Shown: piece after piece, positions 45,040-56,800 of the stretch | How the letters are laid out: the number at the start of each line of letters is the position of its first letter | How positions within the stretch are numbered: the stretch's first letter is position 1 | NCBI GenBank assembly: GCA_035771175.1 | Contig: CM069603.1 | Span: 29,871,308 to 29,935,307 of the forward strand | Reading direction: 5' to 3' | Source of the DNA: Paratinospora sagittata | Taxonomy: Eukaryota; Streptophyta; Magnoliopsida; Ranunculales; Menispermaceae | Length of the DNA: 64,000 nt | Position numbers and translations under genes: made by a program | The notes under the pieces: model-generated | Told to the model about the DNA's origin: nothing | What the model saw: only the letters and a program-made list of their open reading frames with translations | Databases searched by the model: none

Positions 45040-46081
45040 TGTGGTCGGTTTGGCCTTATTGGTAGCAGGTCTTGTCAGCCATGTTCTGGGGTTGTTGGGG
45101 TGCTTAGTTGTGATTGCCACTGCGACCTCTGTTGAAGTTATTGGGAAGCTTTTGTTGGCTATTTGCCTGAGCGTTTGAAGCGAACGGGTGTTGAGGTTGG
45201 AATTATTTGGGTTGGGAAGGGAGAGTGTTTTAAAATGGCTAGTAGGGCTTCTTTTTCTCTGTTTGCTTCCCTAAAGTTGCCGCCCTCTTCCCTTTATTCC
45301 GTCTTAACTCCTGCTTGAGCTTCTCCTACTCGAAGTTCATTGCTTTGTTGGGTAGATCCCGAAAATTGTCCAGGTCCAAAAATGCAAGGGCCTGTCGAAT
45401 ATCCGGCTTGAGACCACTGCAGAATTTTTCCATTTTGTCCTGCTCAGTAGAAATTGTGGAAAGAGAGAAGACATAGAGTTCTGGAACTCCTTTCTTTTTC
45501 TCCTTTTCACAGCACTTGGGAAAAACTCTTTCATGAAGTGGGCCTCAAAGTCTGGCCATGTCATTGCTGCCATGTCGATTTAGGGATCTCCTTTGACCGT
45601 CTTCCACCAACTATTTGCACCTCCTACAAGTTGGTAAGTTTCCAAAGGGATGGTTATGCCCTCGGGCATTCCCATGGCTTCAAGCGCCTTCCTGGATTCT
45701 TCCAGCCACTTGTAAGCCTCGTCGGCATTTGGTTTCCCGTCGTAAGTGATAGGTTGCAGTCTTTTATACTTAATAATTTGGTTGGTCATCAGCTCAATGA
45801 CCAGTAGGAAGTTGGTAAGTCATACCCTGACGACCAACGTTGGACTATATATACTACAAGAAGCCTTGGAAGAATTGTTTCATGTCTGGCGGCATTGCTA
45901 CATTGACGGGGGTAACTGGGGGAGCCTGTTCAACAGTTGACACGTCGTTCGTCATTTCTGTGGCGTGCTCTACCATGAGGGGCGTAGTGAGAGGTCTAGG
46001 TTGATTGACTTCTGGTGGTGTTGGTTCCTCTGACGCTTGCGAGGAACTTGGATCACGCTTGCGCCTAGTCTGGAAAGGCAT
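45040..46081 (-). pseudogene. Element C gag (degenerate)
   Basis: The minus-strand ATG at 46081-46079 (MPFQTRRKR) follows an acceptor-like GACTTGCAG by three bases. Gag landmarks are IIKYKRLQPITYDGKPNADE, TYQLVGGANSWWKTVKGD and FMKEFFPSAVKRRKRKEFQ. Shifts and stops occur, and one Cys of the knuckle near 45060 is replaced by a stop. Confidence 0.82.
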
Positions 46082-46989
46082 GTTCTGCAAGTCCATTTGC
46101 GTTTAGCGTTTTATCATGCAACAAGTGCATGGGTAAGTAAACGTGATGCATATGCCAATGCCTAGTTTTGTGTATTTGTTCATAGGTGTTAACCATGTAA
46201 TTTTCTAATTTTTGGTAATAAAAGGGAGGAGTCTAGATACACTATGGACTCGTACTTCTAGGTGGTATAGAAAAACAAAATAGTAAACCAAAATTGGCTA
46301 TGACTTGTAAAACTAAGAATTTAACAGCGTTTGCTTTAAAAATATTCCTTCAAATTTGTTGGCTATTTCAAAAATACCAAAAGTTTTCAAAACTAGTATG
46401 AGTCATAGGTTTCTAATACTTATCCTCGTGTTGTCTCCTATTCTATATGTCGCAATGTCTACAAAAAATCCTATGCTCACTTCTCGTCGTGAGTCAACGA
46501 TTTCTGTTATCCTCCAAATTTGCGAGTCCCATTTTCCTGTGAACCTTGTGATAAGGGACGTGGTTTCGTCAAGGGGATTAGTGACCGGTCTTTTTGCTAT
46601 TCGCATGGATACCTAGTTTACAACGGTTATCCTTTGGGTTCACATGTCTCATTCCATGAGGGTCCAATGATGCTAGACATAAGTCTAATTTCCAAGTCGA
46701 ATTGCTATACACAGGTCATAGGCTAAATTGATTCTAGTGCTTTCTCCAGTATCTGGTGGGTTTGATGTGTCCCGTTTCACTTCAAACTCATTGATAGTAG
46801 CGAAACACAACAGTTCAGGTTCACCTATCAATCATGGTCTCAACAAACAATCACACAACGTTCCTAACTTTTTTTTATTGCAAACAATATACACTTCAAA
46901 AGTGATAACAAAAAGATAAAACAGACAAAATCCGACAAGAGATAATACTTTAAAAGAAGTGAGGTGAGCGAGGTATTAACGTGTTGTCG

Positions 46990-48420
46990 AATTGATTCTC
47001 AGACTCGTTGAACATTTGGTTCACCATCTCCTCGACCTCTGGCCCCAATCCTGATGTAACTAAACCCGTAAGGGTCGGGTTGACCAGTGGTTGAGCGAGC
47101 GAAAAGGTCTAAGGGAAAAGGCCCAGGTTCTCCATAGGAACTGAAAATGGCGTAGGCTGGAGAGTCTAAGAAGATTGTCCCAAATTTCCTATAGGAAATG
47201 GGTAAGGGGGGCATCGCCTGTGGCATGTCGCGGTCGTAGCAGAAGTTCTAAAAGGCTTAAATCTTTGAGCCGTAATCTTCGATTGTCTTTGTCAGGAACA
47301 AGATTGCGTCATTAGTGGACTTAATGGAATCCAGGATTGTTTGCTCGAAGCATTCCCTATCTAACGTCTAAGGTGCGAAGGATGGAGGGGGAGGAGATAG
47401 AGTAGAGAATTATGCAGGCGTTGGGCTCTGCCTTGATCGTCGCACGCTTGGAACAGGTTCGTCCATTGATCGAGTGAGCTCCTCCGAGTTCACTTGATGA
47501 CTTGCAAAGTTGTCGTCTGGGACATCGTCGGGCGGAACTTCTTGGTCTTCGTCAGCATTCGGATTTTTCGTACCTTCCCCCTGTTGCCTGGGTTTAGGTA
47601 ATTTGTGTCATTACTGCCGGAGCTTGACTCAACTCTAATTACAAGGCCTTTGCAACCCCAAGGCCCAGACCTTTTAAGGATATTGTCCGTTATAGGTCCA
47701 AAAGGTCGGGTGGTTGCCTCATTTAGATCAAATCTTATTCATGATCAAGGCACCATAGGGGAGAGTTGTATCTTGAGACTCTCTTGACATAACGGTAGCC
47801 ATATGTCTAAATATAATTAAGGGCAGATTGAGGGGTATTCCCTTCACTATACAATAAAGAATAAAGCATTGGGCTCGGGTTAAAGTTGACCCTTTTGTTG
47901 TTTGGGGCAAGATATTGTGTATGACAATTTGTATCAGGCCCTGGTGTTCTGCAAAAGATCTAGAGGTAGGTATTCTAGACTTTACGTGTCTAGATGTTCC
48001 AGTAAGAAAACGTAGTATCCTTTTGGTCTTTGGTTCTATTTGTTGGGTACCGGCGTCAGTATAGACGTCACAAAAAGGTCCCAACATTGGATTTTCACAA
48101 TGCCAAAAAGTTCAGATGGGGTTAGTTCGATCTGTACTCCATGTATCATTGTGGTGACTTTGAGGGTATTGTCTAGAGAATCTTTATTTTCTACTCGTAA
48201 ACCAGCATAAAAACTTCTAATCAAAGTTGTAAAAGCATACCCTTCCACCCTAGTAACATTGATCCACTTGATTGCCTTCAGCTTTTCATCAACATGTGGA
48301 TAATACTCTGGTTGGAGGAGCACTTTTCGCATTGTCTCTACTGGCCATATATCCAGTAGTGGAGCTTCATCCTCCTCGACGCCAACCTTTTATTCCTCGT
48401 AGATCGACGACTCATAACTT
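46990..48420 (-). pseudogene. Element C ORF1 remnant
   Basis: The minus-strand pieces QPEYYPHVDEKLKAIKWINV with VEGYAFTTLIRSFYAGL, and later STLTRAQCFILYCIVKGIPL, follow the same order as LGWLNITKVEGH and GTMSRAQLLVLYFIEKK of element A ORF1. So the extra ORF before gag is common to both families. It is heavily decayed toward 46990. Confidence 0.75.
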
Positions 48421-48766
48421 TTATTAGACTTTGAAAACTAAGGTTTTTCTCTAAGAAAATAGTTCAAAAACTGTGGAAATCTTGTAGAAAATTCAAAAAT
48501 AGGTAGGAGAAGAGAGGGGAAAGGGTGGTTTGGATGCACAAATGCTCCAAGCCCCCTCCTCATTTATAGGAAAATGCCCAAGTACCTTGGGCACTTGTGC
48601 AGGCACATGCCTTGGCACATATCCCGAGGCTAGCATGTGACTACTTTTTTTTTGTCAAAAAAAAAATTTGAAGATCCGAGTGTGGGCAAAGTTTCAAAAA
48701 TATATCTATATATATTTGAAAAATTTTGTTTTCAAAAATATGTCAACTACTGGTCACAAGACCGTT

Positions 48767-48779
48767 CTCTCTAATACCA
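48767..48779 (-). other. Primer-binding site of element C
   Basis: On the minus strand TGGTATTAGAGAG begins seven bases after the 5' LTR and matches the initiator Met tRNA type of element B. Confidence 0.75.
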
Positions 48780-48786
48780 TAAATAT

Positions 48787-49905
48787 TGTCACACCTCGTT
48801 GAATTCGGAACCGTCTAACACTTAGACAAACATTTCACATTTCGCCAAACAGGGTACAGCAGGAATGTGGGCTCATTGCATAACACATAATATATCGAAA
48901 ACAAGATAACTTCATTGATTGATAAAAGGGGTTCAAAATATCATTATAGAGTTTTATAGGCGGTCTCCAAGAGACAAAACAAAAAGGGACAAACCCCCAT
49001 AAAAGAAATGGCCAATACCATCAAAAAGAAGGAAGCTACATATCAGCTCGTCGGGACTGGTAAACGCCCCATGTACAAATCAACCCTAACCCAGCTTAGT
49101 TCCCTGAGAGATGAAGCAACGGGGTGAGCTCACAGTTTAGTAGATCAAGTAAAGTAAACGCAACGTTTACAGAAGATAAATACAGCAGTACATAGAATAA
49201 TGCATTTCAAACCACATCAAACAATACAATTATGAAATGCAGCAGCATCCCTCGTACCAACGTACGCATGTCGCTTGCTTTATAAAGTCATTTAGCAACT
49301 ACGGAGTGCACCGCGGGCCAAGCGCTTAATATTATCATGTGATGGTTCCCCTATGAAATCACGGGACCTAGTATAATGCAACTTCAGGTCCCACAAGCAA
49401 AAGCGTTCAATCGCATCACGAGGGCTCTAGCTGTCCGTCACAAAGATAAGGAACCACCCTCATCAATAGTATGCCATAACATGAAGTAATGTAGCATGGT
49501 ATCATGTATATAAACGATGCAATGTCATGTTTATCATAAAGTAAAAGAATACGCAAACCTATGCCTTCATCCCCACCTTGAGATGCAAGTTTCGACTCAA
49601 AAACTTGGAGGCAAAGTCTCGATGTTATCCAACAAAGTTACAGTGTTTTTCAGAGGAGGAAAGGTTCCAAAAAGAGATGGTTTGAATCAAATGGGCCCCC
49701 CTATTTATAGCAAAATATGGTGCAGAAGGACCCGGGCACGTGCCTATGCACATGCCCATGTTCATTTTGGGCTTTTTTTGGTCTGACGCATGTGTCTCGA
49801 TGCTCATTTTTGACAGGTTTTCTTAGGAACAGTGCACGGGGTTTATAAGTGCATGTTTTGTAAGTTGTTTCATTTAAAAATGGTCTATTTTTCTGGGGTG
49901 TTACA
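48787..49905 (-). repeat. 5' LTR of element C
   Basis: Minus-strand reading starts TGTAACACCCCAG and ends GAGGTGTGACA. It carries a TATA box (CTATAAATAG, plus 49701-49710), a donor-like CAAG|GTGGGG (GT at plus 49575-49576), a GCTCACCCC box (plus 49121-49131) and an acceptor-like ATCTCTCAG|GG (AG at plus 49104-49105). It aligns with the split 3' LTR. Confidence 0.9.
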
Positions 49906-51228
49906 AGACTTCTTTTGCACGCCTTCTAGATAACACTGTTGACCTAAGTGGTTTTCCACTTAGAATTCTCCTAAGTGTTTTGATGCTAACAAACAATATA
50001 ATCATGGTGCTAATGGTTAAATTGAGCATGTTTCAACACCAAGGATAAGTCAAAAGGCCAATATAAGACTCAAGTGGTCTCAAAAGTAAACTCGAGTGGA
50101 TTAAATGAAGTCAAAGTTAAAAGCTTGAACGAGTTGACTCAGTGATAAAGGATGAGAGCTTACGAGTATAAGTAGAATTAGGTTCTCATCTTTTTTGTCT
50201 CTATTTTGTTCATTTATTTCTAAAGTCATGCATATGTTTTAAAATGATTTTGAAAATCATACTTGTTTTGATAAGTCAACAATTTTCATAAAAGTCAAAA
50301 TTTGATTATTTGATCAAAATGATTTTGATTTAAGTGTTGATCTCAAAAGTATTTTAATTACAATGTTTTAAAGTTCATATAATTGTATTTAACATTGGTT
50401 TATCATGAAAACATGTTTTGATCGCAAAATTATAAAAGAAAAACATGTGTTTAAGTTTTTGTGAAAGCAGAAACGCGTATCATGTTTGTACTTCGTGAAA
50501 TTTTCACTAAGTCAAACATAAAAGCTTTTCTTTCAGAAAGTCCAGAATAATGTTCTTTGGAATCATACACAGAAATGCATTTCTTTATAAAGAAACGTGT
50601 TTCCTCCTTTTTGGGCATTTTTGAAAAATACACGGAAACGCGTTTTTTATTAAGAAACGCGTTTTCGTGACAAAAACAGAGAGCTACTTTTTAGTGTATT
50701 TTGAACAGAAACAAGGTTCTGTGTACAAAACCATAGTTCTTACTTTTTCGAAAAAAAATTTCTATAAATATGTGTCTTAGCTCATAATGAGCAACCTTTT
50801 GCAAAATGTGAAACTTGTGCACATCATTTTGTTCTCCGCATCTTTGCCAAAAATGCAAGTTTCTTCAAGCTTTTGAAGTTCATTTTGAAAAGAAATAATT
50901 TGTAGTTTTCTTGTGATTTCAACAAGTTTTCTAGTAGCATTTTTTAGAGTTTCATTACTTCGAAGAAATCTCTGGTGCTTTCCATATTCATCCTTGAAGA
51001 AATACATTTCAAGTGATCGAAAGGGTTTTTGATTTCAAGTTTCATCTTCATCATCTTCAAATTAAAATCCAAAGGGAACCTTTTGTTTTATCGGCTTACA
51101 CTTCATCTTTTGCATCAATCATGCACATTTTTCAACACCATTCAAATGGGAAATATTGATACATAAAAGGTATATAGTTGTAAGTTTTCTCAATCCATGA
51201 GCTTTAATTTCATATCTTGTATTGATTG
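49906..51228. repeat. Unclassified LTR-like remnant
   Basis: There is no coding sequence. The left part reads like a plant LTR start (CACTTAGAATTCTCCTAAGTG inverted arms, GTGTTTTGATGCTAACAAAC). It contains repeated ACGCGT palindromes (50450-50665) and a TATA-like TATAAATA at 50763-50770. It could be a Copia-type LTR inserted in the LINE, but boundaries and duplication are not resolved. Confidence 0.35.
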
Positions 51229-52022
51229 TGTTGGACCATATATCGAGCACAAAACACGTCAACCATGATAGTCTTGTTCAATAAGGCTAACACGACTTGT
51301 TCTAGATAGAGAGTACGGATCTACCCAACCATGCACATAATCCGAGCCCATGGTCGGCCCTACCGACCAGGTGAATATATTATTCACAATATCTGTCAGG
51401 ACAACACTAGAGATCACCTGGGCGGCATACCATATCAATGATTATCGACCACTATCTACCGACCTTCTTACAGACCATATCTTTCGTATCAAGCGGATAG
51501 AATGAGAGACTACAGATCGGCATACCGACCTGTAGAGATTTCTGACTCCGGAACAGATGACGATGGAACGCCCGATCATATAGGGATAAGGCGTGATCCA
51601 CTGCGATAAGTTCGGGATCTACTCCTAATTTGACTCTGATAAGTCCAAAAACTCTACTAGTTCGACTAGAAGGCTGATAAGTCATCCTAATCCTATGGGG
51701 ATTGTACCAGATCTTCCTAATTCTACTAGGAATCAAATATGCTCTTCCAGCATGATTTGGATTCCTAGTTCTACAACAGCACGACTACAAGACCAAAGAC
51801 CTCAAACCCTCTCTATAAAAAGACCACAACCCCTAAGGGGTCTCCCTTAAGCAATTCTAAGCAATTCTCGACTCAGTCCAATACTACTCACTCTACGGAG
51901 TTCTGAACTAACTCAGGCATTGGAGGGTCTTTGGCTGACACCACACCGGTGTTCCTTACGATAGCTTGTATTTTCTTGTTTTCCCTTTCTCAGATAACCA
52001 ACCTCCAGTGATTTTTCTAACA
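51229..52022 (+). repeat. Probable solo LTR remnant with TATA box
   Basis: It starts TGTTGGACC and ends TTTCTAACA, with a TATA box (TATAAAA, 51814-51820). The phrase AACTCAGGCATTGGAGGGTC, typical near the 3' end of many plant Ty3 LTRs, lies near 51912. The next base pairs rejoin LINE ORF1 sequence. Flanking five-base words differ (GATTG and CTCCA), so the ends are tentative. Confidence 0.5.
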
Positions 52023-53080
52023 CTCCAATGAGTTTCAGATCAATATTTTCCCTCCACCTCATCAACCTTCAGAAAGAATCTGGATGCGCTACGTCTCTGC
52101 AAACTCGATCCTTTTGAAGGGGAAGTAGTAGTTTTAAGTCATTCCCCATAACTTGAACCAAGACTAGTTTTGGCACTATCCAGCGATGAAGGAAATGGAC
52201 AATCGAAGGTTTCATGGCTTAACCTTCTGAATGAGTGGCAAAATCTCGGCAACCTCTCTTACTTAAACCAAATCCACTGTTTTGCCCCTTCATTGTTTAA
52301 GATGATCCCTCGAAGGAGCGGCTTGTAAATAGATAGTTCCATGCCTACTCAAATGAATTTTCGTTGTTCCACTGTATCTCTGCGCAACATTTCTTCCACC
52401 TTAATGACCTCCCCTAACTTTTGCCCAATCATCGTAACTACCTGTTTACTTCTACAATCCAAAGGGAGCCCATGTACTTGCACCCCAAACTTACAAGTAG
52501 GGAAGGAAATGGTCTTAAGATTAACCTTCCGATTCCATGGTGAAACTAGTAATAGATATTCGTTAAATAGCCAAAGTCCATTTTCCAAGACAAAACTCAT
52601 CGCCTGGGGACATGTAAAGACGATCTCAAAAATGTTATTTGCCACCTCCGTGATCCTGACCTCAAATAACAAAACCCATGCGCCAAGCAAACCTTTCTGT
52701 AGACCATTCTGATTAAAAGTCTTAATTAATGGTTTGTAAGGGACCCATTAGACTTAGTTTGCACCCTTCCAAATCCACCACTTTGCATTCAGGTTCCACC
52801 TGAATCTCCTCAATCTCTTCCCCTGTTAACGAGAACTTACTCAAAAACATCTTGTATCTCCTCTTTCATCTTCACTTCCAACAAATGTAGCACAATCGAG
52901 AGTCTGATCCAAGTTTCTTCAAGGCTTAAAAAATTGGGAAAGAGGCTGAAAACAACCTTTCTAGAGATTAAAAAACACTATCAGACAAACTAGAGAAAGA
53001 GGTTGAACGAAGATGAAGAGTCTTTGGCCACTGTAGTAGAAGAAGGAAATACTATTTATCAATCTTTCAATTGGGTAAAG
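52023..53080 (-). pseudogene. LINE ORF1 5' part with DUF4283 domain
   Basis: The minus strand encodes a plant LINE ORF1 start: LTGEEIEEIQVEPECKVVDL, then a DUF4283 fold (LLGAWVLLFEVRI, NNIFEIVFTCPQAMSFVLE, YLLLVSPWN, FGVQVHGLPLDC). A decayed zinc-knuckle region near 52250 retains RLSHETFDC. ORF1 proteins bind LINE RNA. It is the 5' end of a minus-strand LINE whose later parts appear at 27.9-29.1 and 25.2-26.0 kb. Confidence 0.8.
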
Positions 53081-53699
53081 CAATTTGCTTCACCAAATTA
53101 TCAATTTTTTCAGTCATTATTCTTTTTTTATTTTCTTTTGTGTGCATGTATATGTTTTTTTCAGTCTAAACAACTAGCTTAAAATGTATTATATATTATA
53201 GCAAAGACAAGTTAAAATCTTTTTAATTTTTTTCGTTGTATTACGTGTAATAAAGATATAATATAGAAAAAGTTAAACCAATAAAATGTTAGACTGGAAA
53301 CACAAAAATAAAAAGAAAAATTTAGTATAAACTCACTATGAGAAATAGAGGGTAGTAATAATTTTTGTAAATTACTAAATTATTCTTATGACTAATTTTT
53401 AAGATAAATGATAACTATACCTGTAAAGGATTAATTTTAAAAGTTTTACAAAAATGAATTAAAAAAATAATATAATAATAAAATAGAGAGAGTAATAGAA
53501 GGAAAATAGGAGTAACCTAGGATGGTTTAGTGAAAGAGTGTTGAGTTTTAATATTGTTCTTGTACAGAGCTTTCAGGATTAGAAATTTCCAGAGGGTGTT
53601 CACCTACATCAAAACCCTAATAAATTATGGAAATCGCGAATTCTAATTTTATACAGAAAACGGAATCCTGAGAATTCAAAGACAAAGCTCTGAAATTAA
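53081..53699. other. Upstream region of the At4g37920-like gene
   Basis: AT-rich DNA without ORFs. The last 100 bases are probably the 5' UTR. No TATA box could be fixed with confidence. Confidence 0.4.
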
Positions 53700-53848
53700 A
53701 TGATGGACATTGCTTGTGCATCATCTTCTTCTTTTCCAACTCGCTTTTACCAACGCCATCCCTCTCGCAGCTTTCGCGCTTCGTCTCTCTCCATTCCTCC
53801 CCACAAAAACCTCATTCTTCTTCCTTCTTTCGTCCACCGCACCAAAGG

Positions 53849-53890
<42 letters not shown>

Positions 53891-56800
53891 ATATATATAT
53901 TCTCTCAGAAATTTAACTTCTTTTTAAAATTTATATATATATCCATCAGATTGTAATTGATAAAACTGTTGTTAGTGGCAGGCCATCATCATCTACTGTT
54001 TGAACCATTCAAGTCACAACAATCCTTAATTCTAGCTGCCATTGGCGATACAACTGCATTGCCGAATGATTGTGCAACAGAGCTATCATTCTCTGGAAGT
54101 TGTAATAAAGAATCTGTTGAAATAGATGGTGAAAATGAGGGGGATACAAAAAAAGGGGATAAAAATTGTTCAGATGACCATAAAATGAATAGAGTTTGTG
54201 ACAAATTGATTGATGTTTTCATGGTTGATAAGCCTACGCCTACAGATTGGAGAAGGTTATTAGCTTTCAGCAGGGAATGGAGCGATATCAGGCCCCATTT
54301 TTTTAGGCGTTGTCAAGAACGTGCTGATACTGAAGAGAACCCTGACATGAAGCACAAGTTACTTCGACTTGGAAGGAAGCTGAAGGAGGTATTTTGTATA
54401 CTCTTTCTCACAATGCTCTCAATGTTTTGAGACTGGTGGTTGATTTGGTTTATTGTAAGAAATGGGTATCAACAAGGCTTTACTTTTACTAATTTTGTGA
54501 TACAGATTTCAAGGGGTGACTTCAGTTTATTACATGAAATGGGATGCCAACAACTGTTGTTAGTCATGCGACACGAAATTGATGCCCAATTAGGAAAATG
54601 GAAAGATGTTGTCCATCTTGTCTGCCTTACATGTGGCACACTTTGAGTGTTTTCGTATTCACCCTAAACCCTAAACTTCTTTTCTGGATACATCAAACTT
54701 TCTGTGGTTAGATAGTCAAATTTGTGATTTTTCTCTTAAAGAATCTGATCAAAATGACCCATTGAATGAAAGAACCAATTCCCAGTTGTTACTGCAGCCC
54801 ACTGCACCCAAGTCAGAAGCTTATAATTTGCGTTATATTATTTTTATTTTAGGATCTTTTTAAACTTTCCTTCTCAAGGATTTATATAATGAGCTTCTTT
54901 TTCGTAGATTGATGAGGATGTGCAGAGGCATAATGAGCTTCTTGAAGTTATTAAGAAAGATCCGTCTGAAATTAATGCACTTGTTGCCAGAAGGCGGAAA
55001 GATTTAACTAAGGAATTCTTTGTACATCTTCACACTGTAGCAGAATCCTATTATGATAATCCGACAGAGCAAAATGGTGAGACTGGATATATATTTTGTT
55101 TGTGCCTGTATCTTATTTGAGTGGATTTCTATCTTCTTAATATATGCACTGACAGTAGGACTAAAGATGTTGTTGATTGCTACTTTGTTTCATTGCCCAT
55201 TGCCCAATTGCATGATGTATGCTGTATGCTACGCATCGTAATGCAAAAAATGAAGATCAAGTAAATGAGATGCTAATAATTATATTTGTAATTCATCTTC
55301 TAGACTTCCAGATTGCAATGCTAACTGATAACGTGTCTCGGAGGTCTGTAATAATTCTATAAATGTTACAATTATTAACTTCATCTTTTGGAACTTTTAG
55401 TAACTGATTCTAATTATAACCTATACTATAGTCAAGTTCTGTTAACAATAGTTTTGGGGCTTATAACTTTTATACACTGCATTGTGATTTGTTGTTTGGA
55501 TTGTATAACCGATAAGTTCAATTGTACAGTATGTATTTATATTGTTGTATCCTCTTGTAGTTGAGAAAAGGCTTTGTTGAGTATGTTTATATTGTTATAT
55601 GGTTATGGCAATCAATGAGTTTTTTTTTTAAACTTTCCTTTAATATTTTAGTCCTAGATTCTTTCGTAGGTTAATGAAATGTACTTTCTTTATTTTTAGT
55701 TAATATAAATTATTCAATGTTTTTTGTGTATTTTTATGCCTTAATTTACTCAGGTATGCTTTTCACCTTTCACTTTGCGCCTCAAGCAATATGGCCTTTT
55801 GGCGCCTTAAGCACCCCTTGCACCATTAATTACCTTGGTTCCAATCCATGAGATTTCTCTAATGTAATCACTTGGCTGTTATGAATTCCTCATCTTATCA
55901 AGTCTGATTGTTGTACAAAAGACCCAAACAAAGTTAATTTTGATTAACGAGTTCAATGTGCACCATCTTGAAATGTTTGGGTATGAAAGCATGCATCTTT
56001 ATTCGCTTCCCACAGTACAGAATCTTCCTGTTTTCATACTGAATTATATTTAAACAATAAAGTTGATAATATTATGCTGCTTCATTAGAACTTGTCATGT
56101 TGAGCATGTGGCATTTTCTACCGATTTGTTTGTTAGGATTTCCTTTCCTGATTTCTTTTTCTCTTTTCCTTTCTGATATACTGGAATGGAGTCACTTTCC
56201 TTGTGGCTAAAGAGAGTTATTTCCTTCTTTCCTTTTTTTTTTCCTTTGCAGCAATAAATTTTGATTTCATTGCTATGATGTTTTCAAGCATGGTAATTTG
56301 TTGAAGTATTTTGTGATATTCTAAAAGCTTGGAAGTTTATCATATATAACCAATCAATCACCTCTTGTTTTCATGTATCAACAATATAAACCATACATGC
56401 ACGCAATATATTAATATGCATATTATGTATCTGTTGTCGGAACAAAAAACACTTTAATTTTTAGTTCTTGTTGATTTCTCACCTTTATAAGCATGCTTTG
56501 GAGTTGGGCTAATCAAGAACGGTTGGTGCTCGTAAATAAATGGAAACAATTTATGACTAGGAAAAAAAAACACAAAAAAGAGAGGTAAGGAATAGTTTAA
56601 TTGATGATCTTCTCACCCTCATCAGGATTCATATATAATCCTCTAGCATCTTTCCAACTTCAATAGGTATATGTTAAAGATGGGCACTGAACCGCCATGT
56701 TGTTGAATATGCAATCAGTGCTTTTGTGAAATAGCATGCAATTTGAATTTGGGATAGGTTCCTGTGATTATTGAACCAGTTCAGGCACTCTGTTTCTTAC

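Larger units (their letters stand above)
29131..49905 (-). mobile_element. Element C: Ty3/gypsy chromovirus, minus strand, containing element B and a MITE
   Basis: Two LTRs bound it. The 5' LTR is 48787-49905. The 3' LTR is 29131-30575 continued at 40481-40538. Both read TGTAACACCCC...GGGTGTGACA on the minus strand. A Met-tRNA-type primer-binding site (TGGTATTAG) lies next to the 5' LTR. Inside, in minus-strand order, are ORF1, gag, protease, RT, RNase H, integrase, chromodomain and ORF3, then a polypurine tract. It is the same lineage as A/B but a distinct family. Element B (9.9 kb) and a MITE sit in the 3' LTR. Without them the two LTRs are about 1.11 and 1.12 kb. Flanks TAACT and AGACT are not a clean 5-bp duplication. 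All coding parts are broken. Confidence 0.88.

Noticed and set aside
29126..49910. Target-site duplication for element C
   Set aside because: TAACT and AGACT match at only three of five bases, so I did not annotate it.
53710..53956. Alternative frames over exon 1
   Set aside because: They run into the CT repeat of intron 1 (Leu-Ser repeats). Only the frame from 53700 joins the conserved exons.
54440..54646. Extra exon of the At4g37920-like gene
   Set aside because: An open stretch follows an acceptor-like ATACAG, but inserting it breaks the conserved join between LGRKLKE and IDEDVQRH, and no phase-compatible donor was seen.
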